From assembly GCA_032718565.1 (NCBI GenBank), contig JAVGVS010000042.1, positions 515,501 through 579,500 on the forward strand: a stretch of DNA of 64,000 nucleotides. Direction: 5' to 3'. The stretch is from Distichodus sexfasciatus (Eukaryota > Chordata > Actinopteri > Characiformes > Distichodontidae). Position numbers and translations under genes: made by a program. Positions 46,081 through 58,129 of this stretch are shown one piece after another; within the stretch, counting starts at the first letter, position 1; every line of letters starts with the position of its first letter. The notes under the pieces are model-generated. The model worked only from the letters and a program-made list of their open reading frames with translations, did not search any database and was not told the DNA's origin.

Positions 46081-47089
46081 CTTGCTTCCACCATGGCCAA
46101 GATGGCCTCCATCCTCCAACTCCATCTTATAGGTGCACAGAGACTGTGATGCAATGAGCATGGCCTATCAGATGTCAATTCTGCCAAATAAACACCAATC
46201 AGAAATTCAAATCATAATACTAATGCCAATCAGAAAGTAAGCTAGCAGGTAAATGACTCATGGCTTTAATTTTTGCAGCAGCTACAGTTACAAACTTTAT
46301 TATAAAACTAGAAATGATAATTTAGGCAAGTTTAGACCAGTATGAAGTTTGGAACAATGTGTTTAAACAAGTCTCATTACTTAAATATTGTTTCAAAGTG
46401 TTTTTTACCACCAAATGTCAGGTGGCACAACCAAATATTTGTAAAAACCTATTCACTATAAACTACTATTTCTTGGTTTAAATGAACATTTTACCTGGTC
46501 GCACCACCTGACAAAAATATGCATGTCATGTCATTGACCCTTGTGTATTATGCCAAACAGTGCACTGAACAAAACACTTTTTTGTTTTCTGATCATTTAA
46601 AGTATTTCCATGAGATTAAAGCCTTTGGCAACTTTTACATGCAGCTTCTTTAGGGACCGAGTCTGACTCTACAGCAGCTGCCAATAGATTAAAAAATAGT
46701 AGTCCCGTTGACAAAAGATGACAAGAGTTGACAAGAGATTTTGTCGGGCTAATATTTTCTGAAGAGTTCCAGAAATCAAAATGTGAAACTCCATGCATCG
46801 TGTGGAAAAAAATGATTTTGCATTCTCAGCAATACTAAAGATTTTGTGCAAAAACCCTATTTTGCATCGCACTCAAACGATGCTTAGTGGAGAAAAAGGT
46901 TAGACATTATGCTAGCATAACAACACTGCTGTATCGCCACATCTGACACTACGAGATCCTTGGAACACTCAGCCATTGTGGCTTCTGGGAACTTTGTGCT
47001 ACTTCTGGATGTTTTCAAAGTGTTCAGTCAACAGAGTCCTTCAAAATAAAGAGAGAGAGAGAGGAAGAGAGATGCTCTTTGCCGGATGC
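46081..47089. other. Unannotated intergenic sequence
   Basis: No repeat, exon or RNA gene is recognised. The small minus frames (46616-46872) have no domain. Confidence 0.4.
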
Positions 47090-47400
47090 ATCGGGCCTCT
47101 TCTCTCTCACCGATTGATCAGCGGCAAGCCCTGAATCATTCATGTGCGGGCCTGTGTGATAACGCAAGCTAAACACATATACACAATTAATAATTAAGAT
47201 GTGGAATTGATAAAGCGCTAAAGCCACACTCCGGGGAGACATTTGTCAGCCGTGGCACCTCAGCGGATTAAATCGCTGCAGGTATCGCTGATCATGGTAA
47301 ATCTCCCCCATCGCTTCATTAGCCCTCCCATCGTGGACAGAGGCCAATAACAGTGTGAATTAACTCTGCATTAAAACCACTTTTTGGAACTAGGTTCACT
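47090..47400. promoter_or_regulatory. Strong candidate conserved non-coding block
   Basis: Contains a dense homeobox-type core AATTAATAATTAA at 47185-47197, GATTAAATCGCTGCAGGTAT near 47266 and CATCGCTTCATTAGCCCTCC near 47310, all in unique-looking sequence of even composition. This is the texture of vertebrate developmental enhancers; conservation is untested. Confidence 0.35.
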
Positions 47401-47744
47401 TACTACTAACCGGAATCAAGAAGAAGAAGCTCAAGGCAAACATGTAATTAGAATTTTTGCTGTTTTACTGCGTGTGGAGGAGGCACTGTAAATCAGTACA
47501 TTCATTCCTTTTTATTGCCTAATATTCATGATTGGGCTTCATTTTCTCATTTCTTTCTGTGGTTATATTTTTGGGACGCACTGATCCAACTTTTTTCGCC
47601 ACTGGTACCTACGTAGGTACCTGTCCTTTAGGTATTAGCTGATACTGAAGTACTGATTAAAGTGTTTCATTAATAAGCTGCGTGTGTCACTATGTGTAGA
47701 AATGACTGTAAATGCCAACACTCTGCACGACACACACACTAACG

Positions 47745-47945
47745 CAATCACACTCACATTCAGACCTTACGGGGTCAATTCAGAGTTGCCAGTTAACCTA
47801 AAGTGCATGCTTTTGGACTGTGGGAGGAAACCGGAGCACCTGGAGGAAACCCATGCGAACACGGAGAGAGCATGTAAACTCCGCACAGACCCAGGGCCTT
47901 CTCGCTGTGAGGTGGCAGCGCTAACCACTGCGTCACGTGCTGCCC
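47745..47945 (-). repeat. SINE-B copy 3, antisense
   Basis: TTGGACTGTGGGAGGAAACC, GGAGCACCTGGAGGAAACCC and CATGTAAACTCCGCACAGA are complements of the SINE-B body. AGCGCTAACCACTGCGTCAC at the right end is the complement of the tRNA-like head. The frame 47684-47968 is a by-product. Confidence 0.8.
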
Positions 47946-48299
47946 ACTCTACTTATGTATTCAGTTAATTTACTAAACAAATCTTTTTTTACCAACTTAA
48001 CCAAAAATAAGTTACTAGAGCAAGCTATTTCAATCATTTTTAATGCATTTTAAGCACAACACAATATTTAATTCAAATGCAGCACAATAATTTAATCTGA
48101 AAATTGCTTGCTTATGGACTCGTTTATTAAGCCAACCCGATATGCAAAACACTTAATTCTCTAGTTTTTTTCTCTCTCAAAGTAGTGAAGTCAAACAAAA
48201 AAGTAACAACAGATAACCCCACACCTAACCTTAACCTTTAGAACTTTTTGTTCAAATATGCCTCATGCAAATTCATTGGAATCTACAATCGAGAAACTG
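47946..48299. other. Unannotated AT-rich sequence
   Basis: No feature is recognised. Confidence 0.4.
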
Positions 48300-48720
48300 C
48301 GCTGCCAAAGCAGTGAACTTCCTGTGAAGCAGCCCCTTTTCAGCGAGACCCAAGAGTCACATTTAACCCCTCACAGCCTTCCATTAATGCTGGTTTCTAA
48401 AGCCATCTCCTATTTGTATGCGAGGATTTTATGCCAAAATGCGACTTAATGTATCCGGAGGCCAGCTCCAGCTCCAGCCTTTTTCCTACCGAGCGTGCAT
48501 TTTAGTCCAAACGCATCCTTGAGTTCGATGTATTTCAGCATCTGTTTACTCCACGGCGTTGCCTCGCCTTCCCGGCTAATGATCATGTTCTCTTCACTCG
48601 CAATCACATTTTTCTCAGCCCATTTTGCCTGGATTGTTGCAAATTGCACATTTCTTTCATATTACTAGCACCATCTAATTTGATGTGTGCTGTGCCATTA
48701 ATGAACATCTCGTGTAGTTA
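48300..48720. promoter_or_regulatory. Candidate conserved non-coding block
   Basis: Even-composition unique sequence with CCTTCCATTAATGCTGG, CGGCTAATGATCATGTTC and GTGCCATTAATGAACATC. No repeats; the frames here lack domains. Confidence 0.3.
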
Positions 48721-50092
48721 TTTTTATTTTTTTTGAGTGAATGACCCCCCAAATGTGAATTTATATTCCTACATGTCCATTCAAAACACACTCCTTTCAT
48801 TTCTTAAAGCAGTAAAAATAAGTGTTCAAAACTATTCCAGACCTTTTTACTACAAAAAAATCCGCTTCCCTTAAACATTATAAAAAGTAAATATAAAGCC
48901 AAAATATGTATTCATTAGCATACATTATTGGTTCAAAATCTGAAACTGGTTCAAGTCTGTATATACCACAGTACATTATGTAAATACATTTCGTCTTATT
49001 GAAATTTCTTGAAATAAATTATCTGAAGTATGTTTTAAATATTAACAGACTAATTCATATAGAGTCTATAAATATTTCAGTAGTTTTGGAGCAATGCACT
49101 TTGAAGATATATACAGTATATATTTCTTGGCTAACGTTAGATTGATAGATTGACTTTTGAGTCTCAGTGCTGAATTAAAACACCCAACAGCCCTAAAGCG
49201 ATTTCCACAGTCAAGTAGGGGTTGTGTCCTACTCTTACGGCGTTTTCCCCTAGACATACAGAAACTGTTTTGAACCTAGACTGTATTGTGATGGTATGGA
49301 AGTTGCGTCAAGCTGCAATTCAACACTGTATAAGGCTTAGCCTGGTAACAGTATTTCCAGTGTGTCAGCAGCACCACGTAAAACTAAGCAGATGCTTGTT
49401 TACCTGTTTACTTTTTTACTCCAGAGTTGCTTTTATTATTGTGGGTTTTTTATTGTTTTACACACTTGATCTTGTTTATTTTCTTCTTGCCACTGTTTAG
49501 TCATGCGATGAACACCAGAACCCAGCTAACTAACTTCCTGGTAGGCTTTCGCAGTTCTCACTGCATTGGTTAAATCCCACTGAATCTTGTCTTCTGCCTG
49601 AATTGACAGCAACGCTTGCACCTCATCTATTTCCTGGATTCATTACAGGTTTGCTTCTCCATTTATTGGTGTGTTTTTATAAACTCACTAATAGCATGGA
49701 CAATTCTATCTGTTGTCATGTCCACATATTGACCAATCAAAAAGCAGTGATGCAGTCAGATCAGCAGCATCCCATTTTTGGCCAAGGCCACTACATTTAA
49801 GACTGAACAGAGCTGACCCAATGCATATGTGAATCAAACGTCCGCTTGTGGCCACCACGCTACCAAGGGGCCAACCAAAAGCACTTGAAATGTCAAGACA
49901 TCATGATTAAAAACAAAGAACAATTTAAAAAAAATTGAGTGATAGTGGAGGGCCCCAAATTAAATTCTGCTTAGGGCCCCATAAAGGTTTGGGCTGGCGC
50001 TGAGGCTGAAAAAAATTGGAGCCAATGGAAAAAAACTGTTAGAAAGTTAAAAAGACACCCAGGCATCTTTTACGAGCTCAGAGAGTCTTACA
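48721..50092. other. Unannotated intergenic sequence
   Basis: AT-rich to about 49200, more balanced after. No gene is recognised. The frame 49222-49500 has no known domain. Confidence 0.4.
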
Positions 50093-50228
50093 GCCCACTG
50101 TTCCCGTCACAATGGGACACTGACATCCTCCATGTGGTACCAGTGGTACCTTTACCAGTCCTGGATTCAAACCGGCAACCTTCCAATCATGGGGCAAACT
50201 CCCTAAACATTATGCTACTAAATGACCC
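50093..50228 (-). repeat. SINE-A copy, antisense, 3'-truncated
   Basis: GGTACCTTTACCAGTCCTGG and ATTCAAACCGGCAACCTTCC are complements of the head and B-box. CAATCATGGGGCAAACTCCC and ATGCTACTAAATGACCC end the head. The left part is badly eroded. Confidence 0.75.
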
Positions 50229-50389
50229 TTCTTAGATTCCACCAACACCTTTAACAGCAGCTAGCAGGTTAAACAAGTTTGGCTCCCAATTTGAGTACTG
50301 CCCCAAACCTGCTTAAAAGCTTCGGATGGATTATCAACTCAAAGCAGCAGGTAGCATGACTGCTGGGTTTGAAACCCAAACCTCTCTAG

Positions 50390-51060
50390 AAACGCTTGAC
50401 AGCTCTTCTTCTATGCAGAAATCGTCTAATTAGCCCTTGTTTTTGCACCATTGTCAACACAGATCCTCTTTTATTCTTCTCAGAAAGTGGGATCCTAAAA
50501 GACAATCCCTACCCAGGTGTTCATCTCCGGCTCTCTCGCCAAGCAAAACAATGGGGCGCAATTACTACAAATTACTAATAACTAATTAGCTGATGATCGT
50601 ATCCGCGAGCTGGTGTATTTTTGGATCTTCACAAATAAAAAACAAGACACAAAAGCTCATTAAAATGAGCGGCACGTCACGGGCTGCCAGCCCAGCCAAC
50701 AATTGGGTCAGACAGACCCTCTGCATAATCTCAACCCCAGATGGGCGGGATGACTAACTGTTAGCACCAGTGCACAAAGGAATAGCGACGTCCAGGACCT
50801 TTGAAGGGTGGAGGATACATGTACCCCCGGCTGCAGGTGGCTGGCGAAGCGCTTTTGCCTCCCGGGCAGATGGGCTGAGGTTCCGGCGTTGATCCATGAA
50901 CAGATTTCCATCCAATGCCCCTGCCTTAGTGAAATCACTTTTTGCTTTTCCCAGAAAGGAAGCCGGTCCTTCAGTTGGGTCCCGGATTCCGAAATTAATG
51001 ACTTTGTTCATGGCTGTGCCGTTGGAGAACGATCACAATATTGAATGTTTGCTGATGTGG
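50390..51060. promoter_or_regulatory. Strong candidate conserved non-coding block
   Basis: A SOX-like AACAATGG (50547-50554), GCAATTACTACAAATTACTA and CTAATTAG (50582-50589) lie within 45 bases. Further balanced unique sequence (ATGAGCGGCACGTCACGG, ATGGGCGGGATGACTAAC) follows. Overlapping small frames on both strands at 50708-51044 lack domains. Confidence 0.35.
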
Positions 51061-51607
51061 AAAAAATGTTTTACTGTGCGGCGGGCGGGGGCGACAGAGC
51101 AGCAGGGATTTTACACACTATGTCTTCATTTGAGTGTTCGGCGGAAGCATAAAAATGTATTTTACATCTGCCGCTGACGAGGGAAGGGGGTGGAGGAGGA
51201 AGGAGGGGGCGGGGGTTTACTGGGTACAGATTTTACGACCGAATCGTTATTTCGAAGGATGGAGAGCAATGAGAGATGCTCAACAGAAAGGCCGCAGATG
51301 GTTTAGAACACTGTCTAAGTGTGGTACGTCACATTTTTAGCAGACATCTGAAACCAAAAAATCCAACTCTTCATTCCCATGTTCTCATGCTAAATAACTT
51401 ATTTCCCAGTAGCTAGAGCACATACAGAAGTCTCAGTGTGTTATATCAGCATCAAGTGCTAATATGAAATTAGCAATAGCAAGTGGAATTCTGTGTTAGC
51501 TAGTGGAAATTAGAGTTGTATTTGTTCTGATTATAAGATAAAATGAACAAATGAATGCGAGTTAATGAGCTTGCGCTTTGTGCAAGAGCTCTGTGCTTGT
51601 TCTTGGT
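51061..51607. other. Unannotated; short G-rich tract
   Basis: A purine/G-rich tract (51180-51215, GGGAAGGGGGTGGAGGAGGA) sits in otherwise unremarkable sequence. GCTAGT/TTAGC-rich words begin near 51410. Confidence 0.35.
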
Positions 51608-51955
51608 GTCTTCTAAAAGCGTGACAGGCAATATGCTAGGCCGCCTAGCCCTACTTGACAGTTTCTAATCTTTATGTATTAGCATTAGGCACTTGCAGAA
51701 ATTAGCAAAACATTTGCATTACCATCTTCTAATAAAAAAATGTGATGCTGTACCACGGAAAATGATACGCTACAGCACCCAGCCCTGTCTGGCAGTTTCC
51801 AATGTTAGCATGATAGCCTTAAGTGTTTAATTAGCAATTAGCAGTAGGTAAATTAGTGATGGCTGGGGCAATGTATTTGTACTAGTTAGCTTCTAAAAAT
51901 GCTATACCGCAGGCGAAGGCATTCTACAGGCCAGTCATACTTGACAGCTATCACG
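51608..51955 (+). repeat. Degenerate tandem repeat, about three units
   Basis: Units begin near 51608, 51725 and 51890 with CTTCTAAWAA, followed by ATGCTR(T/G)RCC, then AGCCCTACTTGACAG, AGCCCTGTCTGGCAG or GTCATACTTGACAG. They are spaced about 120-165 bases apart and strongly diverged. Confidence 0.5.
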
Positions 51956-52399
51956 TGAATTTTACTTTAAACTGAATTACATCTTCATTTTTAGCTTAGT
52001 GTATATTTGACAACACTTGCTCCAAATTCATGACTGTTTGAAATAAAAAAGACAACACTGAGACCAACATTAATATTAGCTCTTGGCATTACTTATCGCA
52101 TAATGTGCAGGAGTGGACAAAACTGTTACCTGAGGCAAAGTACAAATATGACTGGTCAAATATTTCTTTCTTGACGTCCTCTAAAGCTGCCTGTTCTGTT
52201 ATAGAAGAATTTATTTTATGAACCTTATGTCTTTTTAATACTTAGGATAGCGATTAGAAGCAACGCTAGTACAAAGTTTCCTTGTGAACCTTCTTTGAAC
52301 ATGACTCGGAGCCTAAGACAGTGTAGTGTTAACGTAATTGCTTGGCGTTCTGTAAGTTCTGCTAATAACTGAAAAAGCACCTTATCACCAGCGTCAATG
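51956..52399. other. Unannotated intergenic sequence
   Basis: No recognised features; AT-rich. Confidence 0.4.
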
Positions 52400-52690
52400 C
52401 AAAAGGGAAGCGTGCGGGAAGGAATTGACTGCGTCTCTGTTGGGGGGCCGGAATTGATGTCCCTGTACAATCAGCCTGCACAGCGAGAGGGTCCAGATCT
52501 GTAATTGGGTTCAGTAACGGGCTCACATTTAATTAGCTCCTCTGCCTTTTGCCTAAGACACAAATAGCCATTTTAACAAACGGCTGTCACTTCCAGGAAG
52601 GGTTCCGATTTCAAAATGTTCAATTAAAGTTCATCTGAGACCTTATCAAGTTACAGGCGACCTTCCGAGCATCCAAACGATGCACTCTAT
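52400..52690. promoter_or_regulatory. Candidate conserved non-coding block
   Basis: TTTAATTAGC at 52528-52537 and ATCTGTAATTGGGTTCAG, plus AATAGCCATTTTAACAAACG, in even-composition unique sequence. The minus frame 52225-52470 has no known domain. Confidence 0.3.
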
Positions 52691-53134
52691 AGTAGATTAG
52701 TCCTACAGGCGAGAAGCAACATGAAAGATTTAGCACGATTGTGCAGAATAAATACAAGAATAGACCGAGAGGAGCATTAGCAAGAATATAAAGTCGAGTC
52801 TTAGGTGGTCTGCCTGACAGAAATCAAGCCCAAGGATCGTCTCCAGCAGTCCTCATTTTCCCAGTTACATAATGATCTTATCAAATGTTCTGAAAGTCAA
52901 ACAAGACATCAGGGTTCATGTCAATAAAAATCTTTCTACCAAATCTTTGACTTGGTAGACTGACAATTCAAAATATGTTTTTCTAAACACTAAGAATGTA
53001 TCATTTTAATTTTTTGTTACAATGTCACTTTGATAAATTGTGTCATTGTCACAAAAAAGGCAAATTAAATTAAATATCATGCTACAATTTTCTTGCAACA
53101 TAATTCACAATTATGGAATTTATCCAGTGAGTTC
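52691..53134. other. Unannotated sequence
   Basis: No recognised features. Confidence 0.4.
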
Positions 53135-53215
53135 CACTTTGTAGTTACAGGAAGAGTCTCCCTGCAGCAACTTGGGGTCAAGGGTCTTACTCTAGGGCCA
53201 ATGTTCAAAAAGGAT
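53135..53215 (-). repeat. SINE-C copy 5, fragment
   Basis: GCAACTTGGGGTCAAGGGTC and TTACTCTAGGGCCAATG are complements of the central body of fish tRNA SINEs. No head remains. Confidence 0.5.
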
Positions 53216-53735
53216 GGCTCCCATTAAAAAGTAACATAGTAACTGTAATATTTTTTCTTTTCTAAACAGATGTACAATTAAACTAAATCTTCCCAACCTT
53301 GAATTCTTTCCAAAATGAGCCAAGTCATTTGTTTAAATGCAAAAGCAAAAAATCTGAATATTACAGAAAAGAAGGATTGCATTGCCACAGCTAGGAACGA
53401 GACATGAAAACGGCATAAGAGAACAGTGGATGGTGAAAGAATTATTCGGCTTCTTTCCATTCAGAAGTGTGCACTGATACCCTATAATACACCCTGACCT
53501 TTTGCCATTCTTCTGCCTTACTTTGATATTTCTTCTATTAGATCAGCAAAGAATTCTTCTATCCGGCCTTGCCTCACGTCTGGGTCGATTACAATCTCAG
53601 GTTCAGAAGACACAGCGCCCTTCTGCTTCCCACACTAGTACTGACTTTTGAACTCATGCAAAAGTCGTAGTTTAATCTGTCTTGTACTGTGTTCAGAAGA
53701 GTCTTGATTTGACAAATTTGAGTTACAATTGTCTC

Positions 53736-53740
<5 letters not shown>

Positions 53741-53767
<27 letters not shown>

Positions 53768-53768
53768 G
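53741..53768. repeat. (CA)n microsatellite
   Basis: A run of about 13 CA units. On the minus strand it puts a run of Cys/Val codons into the frame 53589-53801, showing that frame is not a gene. Confidence 0.95.
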
Positions 53769-53989
53769 GCTCCCATAATGACTAGATGCATATAACTCCA
53801 CAGCTAATCCTAATCCTAACTATACCCTTAACGTCAGCAACCAAAAGCACATCTTTTACCTCTATTAATTTCTCAAATAAAACATGCACATTTTCTATAA
53901 AGTCATTTTTCTTCATGGGAGTTTACAGTTCTTTTCCAGTAGATCATGATCATCTTGTATGTCCCATGTTGTCTCTTAATTGGATTAAT

Positions 53990-54875
53990 CCTTGCCATCC
54001 ACTTGTTCATCCACCCTTCCATCCATGCATTATCATATACAGTATCCTATCCATTGAGATGCCTATTCATTTGTCTACCCAACTATATAAAATCCTTCTT
54101 ATCTGTCCATCTATCCATTTTTCTATTGATCTATCTATCTCCTCTCCTCTCTATCCGTCCCCTACCTATCTGGCTAACTATCTACCTGTCCAGCTGCCTA
54201 TCCATCTTTCCATTTAACCAACTATCCATACTTATGGATCTATCCATCTATCTACCCACCCATCAACCCCATTCATCTACCTACCTACCTGTCCATCAAT
54301 CCATCCGTCCATCTATCTGCCAACTAATCTGTCCAACCATCTATCCATTTTCTACTGGTCTATCTATACCTATACAGACATCCATCCACTCATCTATCCA
54401 CCTACTTATCCATCTTCCATCTACCTACCCATCTATCCATCCACATATCCACCTGCCTATCAATTCCATCTATTTATCTACATACCCATCTATTTATTCA
54501 TCCATCTATGCTACCTACCTATCTATCCATTTATCCACCTACCTACAAAATCTTTCCATGTTTCTCCAACTATCTACTGTATGTAATTACATATCCATCC
54601 ATCTACCTACCTGCATATCTACCTATCTATCCATCTATCCACCAACCTACACATAAAGTCATCCATCCATCAACTTACCTTCCATCAATATGTCCTACTT
54701 CTTAACCATCCATCCACGCAACGACCATCTAGACATCCATTTCTTAACAACTCTCCCTACCTATCTATGGCAGGGGCATAGATGCGTTGATAGCTATCCA
54801 TCCATCCATCGAACTACTTTTTGTCCACCAACTCATCTATCCACCTACCTATCCAATCACCCATCTATATAAACA
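53990..54875 (+). repeat. Degenerate ATCC/ATCT tetranucleotide satellite, about 0.9 kb
   Basis: Nearly continuous CCATCTAT, ACCTACCT and ATCCATCC words with drift. The long frame 53946-54656 (236 codons of Ser/Ile/Leu/Tyr/Pro/His) and its neighbours arise from this repeat and are not proteins. Confidence 0.95.
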
Positions 54876-54989
54876 CACAATACATGAATACCCTGCACAT
54901 CCCATGGTGTCCCTTTTTAAGCATGTAACCATCTCAAGGTCGAAATGTCATAAGTCATAAAAATAATAATAAACCTGAAACAGAAAACA

Positions 54990-55640
54990 GGCCCTCGCCA
55001 GGGGCTTTAATTGCATTTCGCTTGAAAATATCAATGTTCAATTTTCTAGCCTGTCACTGTCAGCTGGAGTTATACATAAAAAAAAAACCTCTCTACTTTT
55101 TTTGGTCATTAAACCACTGTCACTCCAAGTGACTGGCCGACGCTTTTTCGCCAAAGCCCGAAGGTAGCGGCGGAAACAGAAAACAGATAGAAAACACAGA
55201 AGGACCAGAAAACATGAAGATTTGGGGGCAGCTTCAGGTTAGACTAGACGTGACTTCAAAAAACAAAACAAAAAACAGTCGCTTGTGTACAGGTGCAAAC
55301 TGTGGCACTCCGGCGGAACTTGTGCTCCCACCAGCCCATAATGGTCTGTAATGATTCGTTCAGATGGGCCAAAATCAGACGGACCTGAAATGTTTCAGTG
55401 CCTCGAAGGCTGGAATGTAAGTTTCCTTGACAGTGGAGCACTCCATAGAAATACAAATAACCCTGGTTTCAGAGGCAGTTTTCACTTATTAAACTTTCAT
55501 TAGCCGGGGGAGCCGCAGACGTGTGAGCGCACACCGCATTAAATTTAACCTCTGATGAAAGATCCTGTAATTAATGTAGCATTTTACAATCCTGAAACCC
55601 ACTGCACAATTTCTATTTTTCCCCCTTCTCCAGCAAGGCT
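54990..55640. promoter_or_regulatory. Candidate conserved non-coding blocks (two)
   Basis: The first, about 54990-55070, has GCTTTAATTGCATTTCGC and GCCTGTCACTGTCAGCTGG. The second, about 55480-55640, has AAACTTTCATTAGCC, TAATTAAT at 55568-55575 and CGCATTAAATTTAACC. Sequence between them is unremarkable. Confidence 0.32.
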
Positions 55641-56656
55641 TCAAGTGTAAATATTGTTGCTTGTATTTGGATAGATTAGCATATTACATGATAACTGCTT
55701 TTTTAATCCTCCAGTAGAAATACTTAAAAGAGGCTGGAAAAGCTGAAATTCTGAACAATGGTTAGATTTCTGTGTCAACCAGTGATGTACAGTAGTTGAG
55801 TAGTTGTATTTGTTAGTTTACTTTTATTGTCCATAATTTCTACTTGAACTTAAGAGTCTATTACAAATATTAGCAACATCTACAGTATGTAAATAAAATT
55901 TTCTTAAATAAAATAACACAATTCTTAACCTTAATTTGGTACAACACACAAAATGCTCTGGTTATGCTGTGCCAAAATGACTATTCTCTCTGATCTCCGA
56001 TATGCAGCGACTACATCCAGACGCCTTCCTGATCGCACTGCATAGACTGTGTTTTTACTTTGTATTTTATTTATTTTTCCCCATTTTTCATACACACGCA
56101 TAAATGGGTTTAGTAATTTATTTAACTTTGGGACATCATAAAGTCAGGTTCAACAGTTTTTATACCCAAGCCGTCGTGGCCTGCTGAGATACTATGAAGT
56201 ACAGACAAAGACAAAGGACGTGACACGGCAGCGCTGAACAAAGAAACACCCTGAGACACCACTGGTAGCCGGACCAGATGAAACGAACGCATCGTCCTCC
56301 ACTGCCCAGCACTCATTTCACTAATGTTCAAGCTCTAAAAAAATTAACTAGATCACCTTAGGGTGAGACTGAGGTTCCAATGTGACGCAAGAAATTGTCA
56401 TGTTTTATGTTTAAACCAGGTCTAGCGGTGACTTCGTCAGATTTTTTATCTCCATGTTCTGCATGGACAGAATGGCGGAGGTGTTTCAAGGTGAACATTA
56501 TGTGGTACAAGGAGCGAGAAAGAACAGAAATGCTAAATAGCATTTTTGTTCTCTCTTGCTCCTGCTCTTCTCATCTCATCCTGCTTGCTTCAAGAGTTCA
56601 GCATCTCTACTCCGGTCTACATCCCGCCTCATGTGGACACAGGTACAGCGCCCACT
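55641..56656. other. Unannotated intergenic sequence
   Basis: Mixed AT-rich sequence. Frames on both strands at 56122-56796 lack known domains, and the last overlaps a SINE. Confidence 0.4.
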
Positions 56657-56796
56657 GGGGCGGTTGGCAACGCAAGGGTTTTGGCATTCTCCCTGTAATT
56701 GGAAGGTGTCCTGTTCAAATCCTGACTGGCAAAGGTACCACTGAGGTACTCATGAGCAAGGTACACTGCTCCCTGGGTGCTGCCCATGTCAGCTGA
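56657..56796 (+). repeat. SINE-A copy, 3'-truncated
   Basis: Head GGGGCGGTTGGCAACGCAAG, B-box GTTCAAATCCTGAC, body TACCACTGAGGTACTCATGA, ending at CCCATGTCAGCTGA; the 3' third is missing. Confidence 0.8.
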
Positions 56797-56939
56797 TTAT
56801 ATTCTGGACCACTATTATAATATATACACACCATTCAAGCAGGGCTATTGGATCACAACACTGTTTTCCCCATACCAGAATATAAACAAAAGCTTCTTCA
56901 GCAAGCCTCGGTCATTTGTGCCTGCGGTAAATTGTGCCA

Positions 56940-57365
56940 CAATCACAATCAGAGGCCACACTACAGGACACGCTTGCTAACACAGATTGGGATATGTTTC
57001 CGTCATGTGTAGACGACACTGACAAGTTTGCAAACATAGTGGTAAGATTTGTTAGAATGCTTGTTAATGACATCCCCATGGTAACAGTAAAGACTCATGA
57101 ATTTTGTGTAAAAACGTTTGTGGGTGGATGGAACCATCCACGAGACTGTGAACGCTCATACTGCCGCATATAATGCATGACTCAGTATGTACACAACACA
57201 ACACAACCTAATTCCCCTTAGACTGTACATCATGCTGAGGGAGCTGAGACTGAACAGTTGCCTGTGTGCCTGGGTCTTCAACTTCCTCACACTCAACACA
57301 GGAGCTTCACAAGGACGCGTACTCAGCCATCTATTTCACACTCTCTACACCTGAGACTGCGTGGC
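56940..57365 (+). mobile_element. L2-type LINE ORF2 remnants
   Basis: The frame 56934-57173 reads ATLQDTLANTDWDMFPSC and VNDIPMVTVKTH, resembling the endonuclease-RT linker of fish L2 elements. About 57225-57357, in other frames, LRELRLNSCLCAWVFNFL and NTGASQGRVLSHLF with TLYT, a stop and DCVA match the conserved RT block NTGAPQGCVLSPLLF. The intervening RT sequence is deleted, and stops and frameshifts abound. Confidence 0.7.
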
Positions 57366-57370
57366 CAGTG

Positions 57371-57543
57371 TGGGCAGTTGGTAGCGTAAAGGTTAGGGAG
57401 TTCGCCGTGTGATCAGAAGGTCACCGGTACGAATCCTGGAGCTGTAAAGTACTCATGAGCAAGGCACCATCCCCAAGCACTGCGCCCCGGGCACTGCTCA
57501 CGTCAGCTGCCCACTACACCTTCACAGATGGGTCGAATGCATT
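57371..57543 (+). repeat. SINE-A copy, 3'-truncated, inserted beside the L2 remnant
   Basis: Head GGGCAGTTGGTAGCGTAAAG and TTAGGGAGTTCGCCG, B-box GGTACGAATCC, body TACTCATGAGCAAGGCACC, ending GATGGGTCGAATGC. Confidence 0.85.
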
Positions 57544-58129
57544 TAAATTTGATTTATTCCCTGTTTCTCATTGATAACCTCTCTCTCTACATCCCGTCAA
57601 CATGTCTCTTTATTTACCTCTTTTTCCTTGTGTCTCCTTTTCTCTTGCTCTTATTCTTCCCCACCTCTGTACTTCTTTCTTCTGACACCCCTCTAACATT
57701 CTCTTTCTTTTATTCTATTAACCTTTTTTTCTCTCTCTTTCTTTTTACTTCTTTTGTCTGCTGTACACACTCTCTCCATTTCCCTCCTTCATCCTGTTCA
57801 ATGCAACATCCGGACATTATCTCACTAGTCTGCAAATCTCCCTTTTTCTCCTCACTCAGACAGCAGTCGCTTTTATGGAACATTTGCACAACGGTGTTAA
57901 AGAATAATATATTGCTCAGTATAACCTGCTGTTTTGAAAATCATTATGGATTTCATATTTTCCCCTTGAGCTATCTAGGTCTCCTGTATTATAACACCAA
58001 CAATAGATCATGCAGCTGCACTTCCGCTGACATGCTCCTTTTTCACGGGAAAGTGGAGTCAGTCATGAAGGTGGCATTTTCACTAAGCTTTCTCAGTGTA
58101 GCAATTCCTACTGACTTTGTGCGGAATGG
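57544..58129. other. Pyrimidine-rich unannotated sequence
   Basis: 57560-57830 is strongly C/T-rich (TCTCTTTC-type words). This pyrimidine bias creates the first part of the long hydrophobic frame 57528-58529, which is not a credible protein. Confidence 0.5.

Noticed and set aside
53946..54656. 236-codon plus-strand open frame rich in Ser, Ile, Leu, Tyr, Pro and His
   Set aside because: It lies wholly inside an ATCC/ATCT microsatellite, which has few stops in any frame.
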